From NCBI RefSeq assembly GCF_003330765.1, contig NZ_CP024904.1, positions 920,906 to 984,905 on the forward strand: a stretch of 64,000 bases of DNA, read 5' to 3'. The position numbers were made by a program, and so were the translations under genes. Positions 18,531 through 27,205 of the stretch are shown piece after piece (the stretch's first letter is position 1; every line of letters starts with the position of its first letter). The stretch is from Burkholderia pyrrocinia (lineage in GTDB: Bacteria > Pseudomonadota > Gammaproteobacteria > Burkholderiales > Burkholderiaceae). A model generated the notes under the pieces. It ran no database searches, was not told where the DNA came from, and saw only the letters and a list, made by a program, of their open reading frames with translations.

Positions 18531-18721
18531 ATCTGGGGCGATGGATGTGTCGTCTGCAGTTCCGGAAATCGTGATCGTGACAGGGTGCGGATGCACCGGT
18601 TGTGACGAACTCTCCGGGCGGGCGATCGTCGTCGTTCCGTAATCGTTTTGCATTAAAATCGCACGCAAATCAGTGACAGGCAGCGGTCCGGTTCGCCATT
18701 TCACGGAAATCGAGAGGGCAC

Positions 18722-18961
18722 ATGTCCAGGGTCATCGCGGGCGTTGTGATCGGGATTGTATTTCTCGTCATTGCCGCATTTACTGCAATGTCGCCCCATC
18801 CCCAGATCGAATTCATGACCAAGACGGGTGACAGGGTCGCCTATCCGCAGGGCGGGATGAGCTACGGCATGAAGGTCGGGGGCAAGATGACCGTCCTCTA
18901 TCAGGCGGAGGCGCCTTCCCGCACGGCTTCCGCACAAATCGCACTCAATGACAGCAACTGA
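18722..18961 (+). CDS. Small membrane-anchored protein of unknown function
   Basis: A 79-residue protein with one N-terminal hydrophobic segment (VIAGVVIGIVFLVIAAF) that could be a signal anchor, followed by about 55 soluble residues outside the membrane. A GAGAGGG ribosome site precedes the ATG. Its last 14 bases overlap the start of the RmlD-like gene, so the two are probably co-translated. No domain is recognised. Confidence 0.6.
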   Translation: MSRVIAGVVIGIVFLVIAAFTAMSPHPQIEFMTKTGDRVAYPQGGMSYGMKVGGKMTVLYQAEAPSRTASAQIALNDSN

Positions 18962-19913
18962 TTCATCGACTCCTCCCGCAACTGTCCTGCTGATCGGTGC
19001 ATCCGGTCTCCTCGGCAGGGCCGTTGCCGCATCGCTGGCCCGCGAATCATCCATCGGCCTGGTGGCCACGGTGAGAAATCCGAAGACCGCCGGCGCCGCG
19101 CTCCTCGCACTGCCACCAGAAAACCTCGCGCTCGTCGACGTGCTTGACCACACAGTGCTTGAGCGTCTGTTCGAGTCAAAGAAGCCCGCCGCCGTCATCC
19201 TCTGCGCAGCGGAACGCCGCCCCGACGTCTGCGAACGCGACCCTGCCGCCGCACGCGCGATCAACGTCACCGCACCGGCCCGCATCGGCGCGCTCGCCGC
19301 GCGATATGGCGCATGGACGCTCGGCATCTCCACCGACTACGTATTCGACGGCAAGTCCGCCCCGTACCGTGAAGACGCCACCCCGAACCCGCTGAACATC
19401 TACGGCCGCACCAAACTGGAAGGCGAGGCGGCACTCCTCGCCGCGTCGCCGCTGTCCTGCGTGCTGCGCCTGCCATTGCTCTACGGCCCGATCACCGACT
19501 GGAGCGAATCGGCCGTCACGAGCCTCGTCCCGGCGATCGTCGCTTCCGCGCGCCCGGGTGCCGACGCGGTCGGCATGGACGCATGGGCGATCCGTTACCC
19601 GACCTACACGCCGGATGTCGCGCAGGTGATCCGCGACCTGACGCTGCGTCATCTCGCGGGCTCGCCCGTCACGGGCATCCGTCACTGGTCGGGCAAGGAG
19701 CCGATGACGAAGTACGACATCGCGCAGCGGATCGCGGCCGCACTCGGCATCGCGGCATCGCTCACGCCGATCGACCAGCCGACCGACGCGACGCCGCGTC
19801 CGTACGATTGCCATCTGGATGCATCGCGCGTGCGCGAACTCGGGATCGATTACGCGACGCCGTTCGATACCGCGTTGCGTGCCGTGCTGCGCGATGCGCC
19901 GCGGGCGTTGTAG
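18948..19913 (+). CDS. RmlD-like NAD(P)-dependent sugar nucleotide reductase
   Basis: A 321-residue short-chain dehydrogenase of the extended type. The nucleotide-binding glycine motif is GASGLLGRAVA near residues 18-28; the active-site pair is Y-x-x-x-K in YGRTKLEGEAAL; STDYVFDG is the family block shared with dTDP-4-dehydrorhamnose reductase. No other rhamnose genes lie nearby, so the substrate is open. It overlaps the small membrane protein gene and ends 40 bases before the retron promoter. Confidence 0.82.
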   Translation: MTATDSSTPPATVLLIGASGLLGRAVAASLARESSIGLVATVRNPKTAGAALLALPPENLALVDVLDHTVLERLFESKKPAAVILCAAERRPDVCERDPAAARAINVTAPARIGALAARYGAWTLGISTDYVFDGKSAPYREDATPNPLNIYGRTKLEGEAALLAASPLSCVLRLPLLYGPITDWSESAVTSLVPAIVASARPGADAVGMDAWAIRYPTYTPDVAQVIRDLTLRHLAGSPVTGIRHWSGKEPMTKYDIAQRIAAALGIAASLTPIDQPTDATPRPYDCHLDASRVRELGIDYATPFDTALRAVLRDAPRAL

Positions 19914-19952
19914 GATCCGGCGCGCAGTGGCGGCGCCGGCCCGCCGCCATGT

Positions 19953-19981
19953 TTGACACACCGCGTCCGCGGCCATTAAAG
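19953..19981 (+). promoter_or_regulatory. Predicted retron promoter
   Basis: A perfect -35 hexamer TTGACA (19953-19958) is followed after 17 bases by a weak -10, TTAAAG (19976-19981). Transcription would start about 7-8 bases later, close to 19989, where the a1 strand of the retron RNA begins. The agreement between the two independent predictions supports both. Confidence 0.6.
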
Positions 19982-19988
19982 TCGCGAC

Positions 19989-20154
19989 GCGGGCCGGTGG
20001 GTCAAGCACACGCCCGGAACAGGCAGCCGATGTTCCAGGACTACGGGGCTACCCCGTGGATGAGATCGACACCCCGATGCGTCGCAAGAGCGCGGGTTGC
20101 GCGTCGCGCAACGACTGCTCTCGCAGCACCAGTCACGTTGACTCATCGTCCCGC
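19989..20154 (+). ncRNA. Retron msr-msd RNA
   Basis: A 166-base structured RNA directly upstream of the reverse transcriptase. The 5' strand a1, GCGGGCCGGTGGGTCAA (19989-20005), pairs with a2, TTGACTCATCGTCCCGC (20138-20154), at 16 of 17 positions with two G-U pairs. Right after a1 is AGC (20005-20007), making G20006 the likely 2'-5' branching guanosine. The msr then has a GGAACA/TGTTCC hairpin (20016-20036) and an ACGGGG-CTA-CCCCGT hairpin (20043-20057). The msd is a long imperfect hairpin (about 20078-20128) with AGAGC/GCTCT and GTTGCGC/GCGCAAC stems. Order and strand match known retrons. Boundaries are inferred by eye. Confidence 0.8.
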
Positions 20155-20166
20155 CCATCAATTTCC

Positions 20167-21516
20167 ATGTACGCGCCCCTGTTCGACACCACCCGCACGA
20201 TTGCCGAAGCGATGCTGGCCGGTTCGCCCGAACGCGGCAGCATCGTCGCCCGGATGGCGGCCGTGCTCGGCGCTGCGCCGGCCTGGGCGCACGAAGTCGC
20301 GGATGCCGCGCTCGCCCGCTTCGGCGCGCACTGGGCCGAAGCCGACCTCGACGCGCTTGCAGCGGACCTGGCCGAGGCGCCCGGATTCGTCAGCGCATGG
20401 TATGGCGACCATCGGCCGACCGTGATCCGCGTCGTGCGGCGGCCGCCGGTCCAGCGGCCGTTGCCGGCGCCGCTCGCCGGCTGCGACGTGCCGCAATGGG
20501 CGACGCCGGGCGATCTCGCCGGCTGGCTCGGCATGCGCGTGCCGGAACTCGACTGGCTGTCCGACCACTGGCGCGTCGACGCGCGCAGCAGCGCAACGCC
20601 GCTGCATCACTACACCTACGTTGCGGTCGACAAGCGAAGCGGCGGGTGCCGCCTGATCGAGATTCCGAAGGGACGGCTACGCGAAGCGCAGCGCCGCATC
20701 CTGCACGGGCTGCTCGATTGCATTGCGCCGCACGGCGCGGCCCACGGTTTTCGCAAGGGGCACGGGATCGTGTCGTTTGCGGCGCCGCATGCGGATCGCG
20801 ATGTCGTGGTCCGCTTCGATCTCGCGGATTTCTTCGTGTCGGTGCGCGCCGCACGGGTCCATGCGCTGTTCGTCACGCTCGGGTATCCGGCCGAAGTCGC
20901 GCGCACGCTCACCGGGCTGTGCACCAATCGCGTGCCGTCGGCGCGGCTGCTCGCGCCGGACCTGCGCGACCGGTTCGACTGGATCGGCCGCCAGCGCTAT
21001 CGCGAACGGCATCTGCCGCAGGGCGCGCCGACGTCGCCGGCGCTGGCGAACCTGAGCGCCTTCCGGTTCGACCTGCGGCTCGCCGCGCTCGCGCGTTCGC
21101 TCGATGCGACCTACACGCGCTATGCCGACGATCTCGCGTTTTCGGGTGGCCGCGCGCTCGCGCGCGACGTCGAGCGGCTGCAGGTCAGGGTCGCCGCGAT
21201 CGCGCTCGAGGAAGGCTTTGCGCTGCAACTGCGCAAGACGCGCGTGATGCGGCGCGGCGCGCGGCAGCAACTGGCCGGCGTGGTCGTCAATCGTCATCCG
21301 AATCTGGCGCGCGATGAGTTCGATCTCCTGAAGGCCATCCTGACCAATTGCATCCGGCGCGGGCCGGCCTCGCAGAATCGCGACGCGCATCCGGATTTCC
21401 GCGCGCATCTCGCCGGACGCGTCGCGCATGCGGCCGCGCTGAACGCGGCGCGCGGCGCGAAGCTGTGCGCGCTGTTCGACCGGATCGCGTGGCATACCCC
21501 CGATGCAGACCGGTAA
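20167..21516 (+). CDS. Retron reverse transcriptase
   Basis: A 449-residue reverse transcriptase. Palm motifs: RFDLADFF (216-223), LPQGAPTSPALAN (283-295), and YADD (319-322) with the catalytic Asp pair. The region-Y segment LAGVVVN (369-375) stands where many retron enzymes have VTG. The first 140 residues are an extension before the fingers and have no domain I recognise; long N-termini are known in myxobacterial retron enzymes such as Mx162 and Sa163, which this resembles. It makes msDNA from the RNA encoded just upstream. The ATG lies 12 bases after a2; the upstream open frame to 20056 is the RNA itself. No separate effector gene is obvious. Confidence 0.92.
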   Translation: MYAPLFDTTRTIAEAMLAGSPERGSIVARMAAVLGAAPAWAHEVADAALARFGAHWAEADLDALAADLAEAPGFVSAWYGDHRPTVIRVVRRPPVQRPLPAPLAGCDVPQWATPGDLAGWLGMRVPELDWLSDHWRVDARSSATPLHHYTYVAVDKRSGGCRLIEIPKGRLREAQRRILHGLLDCIAPHGAAHGFRKGHGIVSFAAPHADRDVVVRFDLADFFVSVRAARVHALFVTLGYPAEVARTLTGLCTNRVPSARLLAPDLRDRFDWIGRQRYRERHLPQGAPTSPALANLSAFRFDLRLAALARSLDATYTRYADDLAFSGGRALARDVERLQVRVAAIALEEGFALQLRKTRVMRRGARQQLAGVVVNRHPNLARDEFDLLKAILTNCIRRGPASQNRDAHPDFRAHLAGRVAHAAALNAARGAKLCALFDRIAWHTPDADR

Positions 21517-21840
21517 ACCGCCGGGCCCGCATCGACTCCGGCCGGCAACTCGTGCAACACAAAGCCGTGCACTGCTATCATTCGCGCCATGCCGCGCCAG
21601 TGCCATGGTGCGGTTCAGAACTTGCCGCAGCCGTTCGCCGTGCCTTCGTGCGCGGCGTGCCGCGCGTTGCCGGCCCGGCCCTGTCTGTCATTGACGCGCG
21701 ACGTCGTTTAGTGCGCGTCGCGCAAACCGTGCCGGTTCAGGCAAACGATTCACCTATTTGACAGCACCGATCGGCGGAACTTCATGGTAGGTTCGCCCAT
21801 CGGAGCTTTTTGCAAAAACATGCCCAAAGAGGATGAATAC
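21517..21840. other. Intergenic region between the retron and the H-NS-like gene
   Basis: 324 bases with no gene. A perfect TTGACA at 21758-21763 could be the -35 of the H-NS-like gene promoter; its -10 is weak. No terminator with a T-run follows the reverse transcriptase. Confidence 0.4.
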
Positions 21841-22170
21841 ATGACCCAGGCCCTGCAGGAACTCGAAGCACAACTTCGGGACCTGAACATCAAGCTGTCG
21901 GATGCGAAGCAGAAGGAGAAGCAGGCCGCACTCGCGGCATTCAAGGAACAGGTCGAGCTTTTGGGAATCTCGCAGCAGGAAGTGCTGAGCGCGCTCGGCT
22001 ATATCGTCCAGCGAAAGCGCAAGGCGCCGGCCAAGTACTACGATCCGACGACCGGCCGTTCGTGGTCGGGCCGCGGCCCGAGACCGAAATGGCTCGAAGG
22101 CAAGGATCTCGACACGCTCGCCGTCGACCGCGGGGCCAAGGCCTGGTGGCCCGGGGACGATCAGGGCTGA
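21841..22170 (+). CDS. H-NS family nucleoid-associated protein
   Basis: A 109-residue H-NS-like protein. The N-terminal half is a charged coiled coil for dimerisation (ELEAQLRDLNIKLSDAKQKE). The C-terminal DNA-binding domain has KYYDPTTGRSWSGRGPRPKWL, with the AT-hook-like loop of beta-proteobacterial H-NS. I start at the ATG at 21841, with GAGG 8 bases upstream. Such proteins silence horizontally acquired AT-rich DNA. Its place after a retron may be chance or may reflect an accessory island. Confidence 0.9.
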   Translation: MTQALQELEAQLRDLNIKLSDAKQKEKQAALAAFKEQVELLGISQQEVLSALGYIVQRKRKAPAKYYDPTTGRSWSGRGPRPKWLEGKDLDTLAVDRGAKAWWPGDDQG

Positions 22171-22455
22171 AGCCGGCCGCGCCGCAAGGCCGCCCGGCGC
22201 CGTCCGGTTCGCGCGAGCGGGCCTGCCGGCAACGCCGCAGCACACTGTCTTTCATCCGGTGTCCGGCCTGACCGCGACATCGCCGGCTTCGCCGCCGACA
22301 CCGGATCGCCGCTTTCCCGTTCATTGCCCGCAGATGCCCGCTTGCCGTCCCGGAAGCGGGCGCTGAAGCGCGCCCCCGCGCCAGCCCCCGTTCACCGGCC
22401 CGTCATCCGCGGGCACAGGCCGTAGAATGTCGCCGGACATTCGTGGCAGGACACC

Positions 22456-23703
22456 ATGGCAGCAAACATGAAATCTTCCACGCTCGGCGGCCCGTCGGCC
22501 CCGCGCGTGGAGCAGGTCGGGTCGTACGCGTGGAAAGCGCTGGCCGGGTCGGCGATCGGCTATGCGATGGACGGCTTCGACCTGCTGATCCTCGGCTTCA
22601 TGCTGCCGGCGATCACGGCGGCGCTGCAGCTGACGCCCGGGCAGGGCGGCGCGCTGGTCACGTGGACGCTGATCGGCGCGGTCGCGGGCGGCATCGTGTT
22701 CGGCGCGCTGAGCGACCGCTACGGGCGCGTGCGCGTGCTGACCTGGACGATCCTGCTGTTCGCGATCTTCACCGGCCTGTGCGCGTTCGCGCGCGGCTTC
22801 TGGGATCTGCTCGTCTACCGCACCATCGCGGGCATCGGCCTGGGCGGCGAGTTCGGGATCGGCATGGCGCTCGCGGCGGAAGCGTGGCCGGCCAGCAAGC
22901 GTGCGCGCGTGTCGTGCTACGTCGCGCTCGGCTGGCAGGCCGGCGTGCTGCTGGCCGCGCTGCTGACGCCGTTCCTGCTGCTCCACATCGGCTGGCGCGG
23001 CATGTTCCTGGTCGGCGTGCTGCCCGCGCTGCTCGCGTGGGCGATGCGCAACAAGCTGCACGAGCCGGAAGCGTTCGTGCAGCGCGCGGCGCAGCCGAAG
23101 TCCAACGCGTTCCGCATGCTCGTCGCGGACGGCCGCACCGCGCGCACGAGCCTCGGCATCGTGATCCTCTGTTCGGTCCAGAACTTCGGCTACTACGGGA
23201 TCATGATCTGGCTGCCGACCTTCCTGTCGAAACAGATGGGCTTCTCGCTGACGAAGTCGGGGCTATGGACGGCAGCGACCGTCGTCGGGATGATGATCGG
23301 CGTCTGGGTGTTCGGGCAACTGGCCGACCGCATCGGGCGCAAGCCGACGTTCCTGCTGTACCAGCTCGGCTCGGTCGCGACGGTCATCGCGTATGCGCGG
23401 CTGTCGGACCCGACGGCGATGCTGTGGGCCGGCGCGCTGATGGGCATGTTCGTCAACGGCATGGTCGGCGGCTACGGGGCGCTGATGTCCGAAGGCTATC
23501 CGACGGCCGCGCGCGCGACCGCGCAGAACGTGCTGTGGAACATCGGCCGCGCTGTGGGCGGCTTCGGTCCGGTCGCGGTCGGCGCGCTCGCCGCGCACTA
23601 CTCGTTCCAGACGGCCATCACGCTGCTCGCCGGCCTCTACGTGCTCGACATGGTCGCGACGTTGTTCCTGATTCCCGAGCTCAAGGGCGTCGAGCTCGAA
23701 TGA
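22456..23703 (+). CDS. MFS transporter (organic acid:H+ symporter type)
   Basis: A 415-residue transporter with 12 membrane segments. Family signatures include GYAMDGFDLLILGFMLP in helix 1, the DRYGRVRVL loop between helices 2 and 3, and GIGLGGEFGIGMALAAEAWP in helix 4, typical of the sialate/lactate:H+ symporter group. AGGA precedes the ATG. It is followed 78 bases later by a LOG-family gene with no clear metabolic link. The substrate is unknown. Confidence 0.82.
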   Translation: MAANMKSSTLGGPSAPRVEQVGSYAWKALAGSAIGYAMDGFDLLILGFMLPAITAALQLTPGQGGALVTWTLIGAVAGGIVFGALSDRYGRVRVLTWTILLFAIFTGLCAFARGFWDLLVYRTIAGIGLGGEFGIGMALAAEAWPASKRARVSCYVALGWQAGVLLAALLTPFLLLHIGWRGMFLVGVLPALLAWAMRNKLHEPEAFVQRAAQPKSNAFRMLVADGRTARTSLGIVILCSVQNFGYYGIMIWLPTFLSKQMGFSLTKSGLWTAATVVGMMIGVWVFGQLADRIGRKPTFLLYQLGSVATVIAYARLSDPTAMLWAGALMGMFVNGMVGGYGALMSEGYPTAARATAQNVLWNIGRAVGGFGPVAVGALAAHYSFQTAITLLAGLYVLDMVATLFLIPELKGVELE

Positions 23704-23781
23704 GCGCGGCGAGCCGGGGTTCGCTCGCGGCCGGAACCCGACGCGGGCGCACGCACCGCAACGATTTCACCGGAATTCACG

Positions 23782-24339
23782 ATGCACCAGAAGAACAGGA
23801 CGATCGGCGTGATGGGCTCGGGCAAGGAACCGTGGCTGGCGTTTTCTGAACCGCTCGGCGCGTGGCTCGCGCAGGCCGGCTTCAACCTGCTGACGGGCGG
23901 CGGGCAGGGCGTGATGCTGGCGGTCGCGCGCGCATTTGCCGGCGTGCCCGGGCGGGCCGGACGATCGATCGGCATCCTGCCGACGCAGGCCGATCCGCTC
24001 GCGGGTTTCGTGCCGCTCGACGGTTATCCGCATCCGTTCGTCGACATCCCGATCCTCACGCCGCTGCCGCGCCGCGAACCGGGCGCCGATCCGCAGACGA
24101 TCAACCGCAACTACGTGAACGTGCTGAGCAGCGACCTGATCGTCGCGCTGCCGGGCGGGCACGGCACGGCCGAGGAGATTGCGCTCGCGCAGCGCTGGTG
24201 CAAGCCGCTCGTCTGCTTCGGGCCGGACGGCGCGTTCCGCGAGCTTGCCGCAGGGGCCGTGTGCACGTCGTCGCTCGACGACGTGATCCGGTTCGTGGAA
24301 GACGCGTTTTCGGCGGAGCAGGTGCAGGCGCTGCGATAG
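23782..24339 (+). CDS. LOG-family / molybdenum-cofactor-carrier-like protein
   Basis: A 185-residue Rossmann-like protein with the family motif PGGHGTAEE (PGGxGTxxE) in the C-terminal half and LLTGGGQGVMLAVARA in the N-terminal half. LOG proteins hydrolyse nucleoside 5'-monophosphates, including cytokinin precursors; others bind molybdenum cofactor. It converges on the dehydrogenase gene. The exact role is undecided between these families. Confidence 0.8.
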   Translation: MHQKNRTIGVMGSGKEPWLAFSEPLGAWLAQAGFNLLTGGGQGVMLAVARAFAGVPGRAGRSIGILPTQADPLAGFVPLDGYPHPFVDIPILTPLPRREPGADPQTINRNYVNVLSSDLIVALPGGHGTAEEIALAQRWCKPLVCFGPDGAFRELAAGAVCTSSLDDVIRFVEDAFSAEQVQALR

Positions 24340-24396
24340 TTCACGCGATCGGCTTCGATCGCATGCGTTGCGACGTCCGCACACCATGGCCGGTTC

Positions 24397-25293
24397 TTAC
24401 TGCTGCCGGCCGTCCAGCAGGTCGAGTACCTGCGCCCAGTCGAACGGCAGCAGCGCTTCGTAGTCGAGCCCGCGTGCGGCCATCCTGTCGACGAAACGAT
24501 CCTGCACGCGCGCGCACGCGTCGCTCATGTCCGGCGCGATGCCGCCTTCGCGCAGCGTTTCGCTCACTTCGCGCATTTCCGCCGCGCGCCGGCGGCCGTG
24601 TTCGGCCACGCGGCTGATCAGGTAGCCGGGCAGGTCGGGCGACGTCGCGAACGGGTCGAAGGTCTGCCGCAATGACGCGAGCACGAGCGCATCGGCCCCG
24701 TACGCGCGGGCGGCGCCCAGGCACTCGACGGTCAACGCTTCGATGCCCTTGATCATCACGCTGCGGCACATCTTCGCCGCCGACGCGACGCCGACACGGG
24801 TCGACACGGCCCGCGCATTGAAGCCGAGCGCCTTCAGCTCGCACGCGAGCGCTTCGGCCTGCGGGCCGCCCAGCAGCATCGGCACGGCGAGCCCGAAAGG
24901 CGGCACGGGTGCCATCACGGCCGATTCGACATAGCGGCCGCCGGCGGCTTCGATCAGCCGCTGGCCGTGCTGCTTCATCGCGGGCGACACCGAGTTGATG
25001 TCGATGTAAGTCTGGCCCGGGCGGATGCAGGCCGCCGCGGCTTCGACGACGTCGGTGTCGGACGACGCCGTGACGGCGGAGACGATCCACCGCGCATCGC
25101 GGATCGCATCGGCGAGGGTCGGCGCGGCCTGCACGTTCAGGCGCGCGGCCTTGTCGCGCATCGCCGGCGCGGCGCGTGCGTCGTCGAGCTGCCGGTCGTA
25201 CATCGTCACGCGCACGTTGCGCGCGGCCAGCGCACCGCCGAGCAGGCCGCCGGCTTCGCCGAATCCGATGAACGCGAGCGTCGATTCGTTCAC
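24397..25293 (-). CDS. 6-phosphogluconate-dehydrogenase-like NAD(P) oxidoreductase (DUF1932)
   Basis: A 298-residue dehydrogenase. The N-terminal NAD(P)-binding motif is GFGEAGGLLGG near residues 10-20; the C-terminal helical domain matches DUF1932 (KMCRSVMIKGIEAL near the expected catalytic Lys). Members of this subgroup sit in aromatic acid meta-cleavage clusters and may oxidise the 4-carboxy-2-hydroxymuconate semialdehyde hemiacetal or related acids. It is transcribed away from the gallate genes but lies just downstream of their probable LysR regulator. Confidence 0.78.
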   Translation of the reverse strand: MNESTLAFIGFGEAGGLLGGALAARNVRVTMYDRQLDDARAAPAMRDKAARLNVQAAPTLADAIRDARWIVSAVTASSDTDVVEAAAACIRPGQTYIDINSVSPAMKQHGQRLIEAAGGRYVESAVMAPVPPFGLAVPMLLGGPQAEALACELKALGFNARAVSTRVGVASAAKMCRSVMIKGIEALTVECLGAARAYGADALVLASLRQTFDPFATSPDLPGYLISRVAEHGRRRAAEMREVSETLREGGIAPDMSDACARVQDRFVDRMAARGLDYEALLPFDWAQVLDLLDGRQQ

Positions 25294-25497
25294 GTGTGTC
25301 GCTCCTTCAGAACGTGAGTCGGCCAGAGGCCGTGACGCGCATCGCGCGAAGCGGCGGCGCGCCGGGAACAGCGGTATCCCGGTCGTTTATGGCGATACGG
25401 CGGCTCGATGCCGGGCTGATCGGCCTGCGTGGGAAATTGTCGGCCGCCGGCTGCCGCACATGCAATGCGAACCCGGCGCGACAGCCATGCGCTCTCT

Positions 25498-26751
25498 TTA
25501 TCGCGTGACGGCGGCATGCGGCGAGCGCGCAACTTCGGTCGCGACGACGCGGATCGCGTCGATCAGCGCGCGCGCGGCCGGCGACGGCGGGCTGCCGGTG
25601 CGCGTCATCAGGCCGATGTCGCGCGTCGTCTCGCGCATCGGCGGGACGTCGAGGACGGCCAGCAGCCCCGCATCGCACTCGTAGCGCAGCTGCTGCGCGG
25701 ACAGCACCGCGAGCATGTCGGTGTGCAGCAGCAGGCCGCGGATCACGGCAAGGTCGGCCGATTCAACCGTCGGCATCGGCGGCTTCAGCTTCAAGCGGCG
25801 GAACAGCGCGTCGAACAGGCCGCGCGCGGGCGCATGGCTGCGCGGCAGGATCCATTGCGCCCCGGCGAGGCTCTTGATGCCGAGGTTGCGCGCGCCGGCG
25901 AGCGGATGATCGCGCCGCGCGAGTACGACGAGGTTCTCCGACATCAAACGTTCGTTCTCGAGATCGCTCGTCGGGTCGCCGGCACGCAGCGCGCCGAGGA
26001 TGAAGTCGATGTCGCCCGCGCGCACGCCGGCGACGAGCGCTTCGTACGCGCTTTCGTCGGTGATCACGCGCACCTTCGGGAAGCGCGTGACGACGCGCGC
26101 GACGGCTTCGGGCAGCATCAGCGTGCGGCCGAGCGGCAGCGCGCCGACGGTCACGACGCCCTGGATGCTGCCGTGCAGCGCCGCGACGTCGTCGGCGACG
26201 TGCCGCAATTCGTTCAGCGCGCGCCGCACGTGCAGCAGGAACGTCTCGCCGTCGGTCGTCAGCAGCAGGCCGCGCGGATGGCGATGGAACAGCGCGAATC
26301 CCGCGCCGCTCTCGAGAATCCGGATCGCGCTGCTGACGGCCGGCTGCGTGACGCCGAGCGTGCGCGCCGCGCTCGGCATGTGCCGGTGCCGCGCGAGCGT
26401 CGAGAACGACTGAAGCCGCCGCGTGTTGAGCAGGTACGCCGGCAGCCCGCCTTCGGCCGTCGCGCGTCGGCGCGACTGGCGTAGCGCGCACCAGTTCGCC
26501 AGCGCGCCGAGTTCGGCGAACACGCGCTCGCCGCGCTTCAGCACCGCGCGCCCGACCGGCGTCGCGAGCATGCCCGACGGTTTCCGGTCGAACAGCGGCT
26601 CGCCGAGCGCCGTTTCGATTTCCTGCACGGCGCGCGTAACGGCCGACTGCGCGCGAAACAGCGTCGCGGCCGCGCGGCTCACGCTGCCGGCGTCGGCGAC
26701 GCGCTGCACCGCGTACAGGCAGGCGAGATTCGGGAGTTCGGTGATGTCCAT
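25498..26751 (-). CDS. LysR family regulator with two helix-turn-helix domains
   Basis: A 417-residue protein, about 110 residues longer than a normal LysR regulator. It contains two LysR-type DNA-binding domains in tandem: residues about 8-67 (AGSVSRAAATLFRAQSAVTR) and about 111-170 (HMPSAARTLGVTQPAVSSAI), followed by one LysR effector domain from about 195. I start at MDITELPNL. It is divergent from the membrane protein and gallate genes and is the natural candidate for their gallate-responsive regulator. The duplication is the notable feature. Confidence 0.85.
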   Translation of the reverse strand: MDITELPNLACLYAVQRVADAGSVSRAAATLFRAQSAVTRAVQEIETALGEPLFDRKPSGMLATPVGRAVLKRGERVFAELGALANWCALRQSRRRATAEGGLPAYLLNTRRLQSFSTLARHRHMPSAARTLGVTQPAVSSAIRILESGAGFALFHRHPRGLLLTTDGETFLLHVRRALNELRHVADDVAALHGSIQGVVTVGALPLGRTLMLPEAVARVVTRFPKVRVITDESAYEALVAGVRAGDIDFILGALRAGDPTSDLENERLMSENLVVLARRDHPLAGARNLGIKSLAGAQWILPRSHAPARGLFDALFRRLKLKPPMPTVESADLAVIRGLLLHTDMLAVLSAQQLRYECDAGLLAVLDVPPMRETTRDIGLMTRTGSPPSPAARALIDAIRVVATEVARSPHAAVTR

Positions 26752-27205
26752 GGGTCGGTTGGGCACGGACAGAGGCCGCATTGGGTGCCGGCCGGTGTGC
26801 AGCGCGCCGGGCAGGTGTCGACCGACTTTACCGGAACGGCGGCGCCGCAGCTTGCGTCGTGCTTATCAGTCTATCTGCTTTGTTTATCGGTATCGAATCG
26901 TCCGGATCGGCGGTGGCGCCGGCGGACCGAAGTACGGTCGGGCGCGAGCGCCATATCCGGCGGGCTTTCCGGCTATCTGTCAGGTGAATGACTTCTCTAG
27001 AAAACGCTTGGCGGTCATGTCATTTCGACGGAATCAAAGGGTTTACCCTGGCTATTTGGTCCGGCCACCGAATGAGTAATTTCGATCCCGGCAGCCGCAT
27101 CAGCGCAGTTGCCGGCGTATCGGGCCGCCATCTGATTCATTGTTTGTCCGATCACCCCGGGCGTCCCGCCGAGCGAGGCGCCCCTCTGACGAGCGAGGCA
27201 GCGCA
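26752..27205. other. Divergent intergenic region upstream of the gallate genes
   Basis: 454 bases without a gene between the double-HTH LysR gene and the membrane protein gene. An AT-rich patch at about 26855-26905 and another at 26990-27085 are the likely promoter zones. I could not settle on a single T-N11-A operator among several weak matches. Confidence 0.4.

Noticed and set aside
18722..19913. The small membrane protein and RmlD-like reductase as retron accessory genes
   Set aside because: They end 40 bases before an independent retron promoter, and neither resembles a known retron effector. Co-occurrence data would be needed.
19953..20005. An inverted repeat TTGACACACC...GGTGGGTCAA as the retron a1/a2 pair
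   Set aside because: The left arm doubles as a perfect -35 element and lies before the predicted start. The pairing with 20138-20154 is longer and encloses msr and msd as expected.
20056..20166. An upstream in-frame start for the reverse transcriptase
   Set aside because: This stretch is the msd and a2 part of the retron RNA and has no ribosome site.
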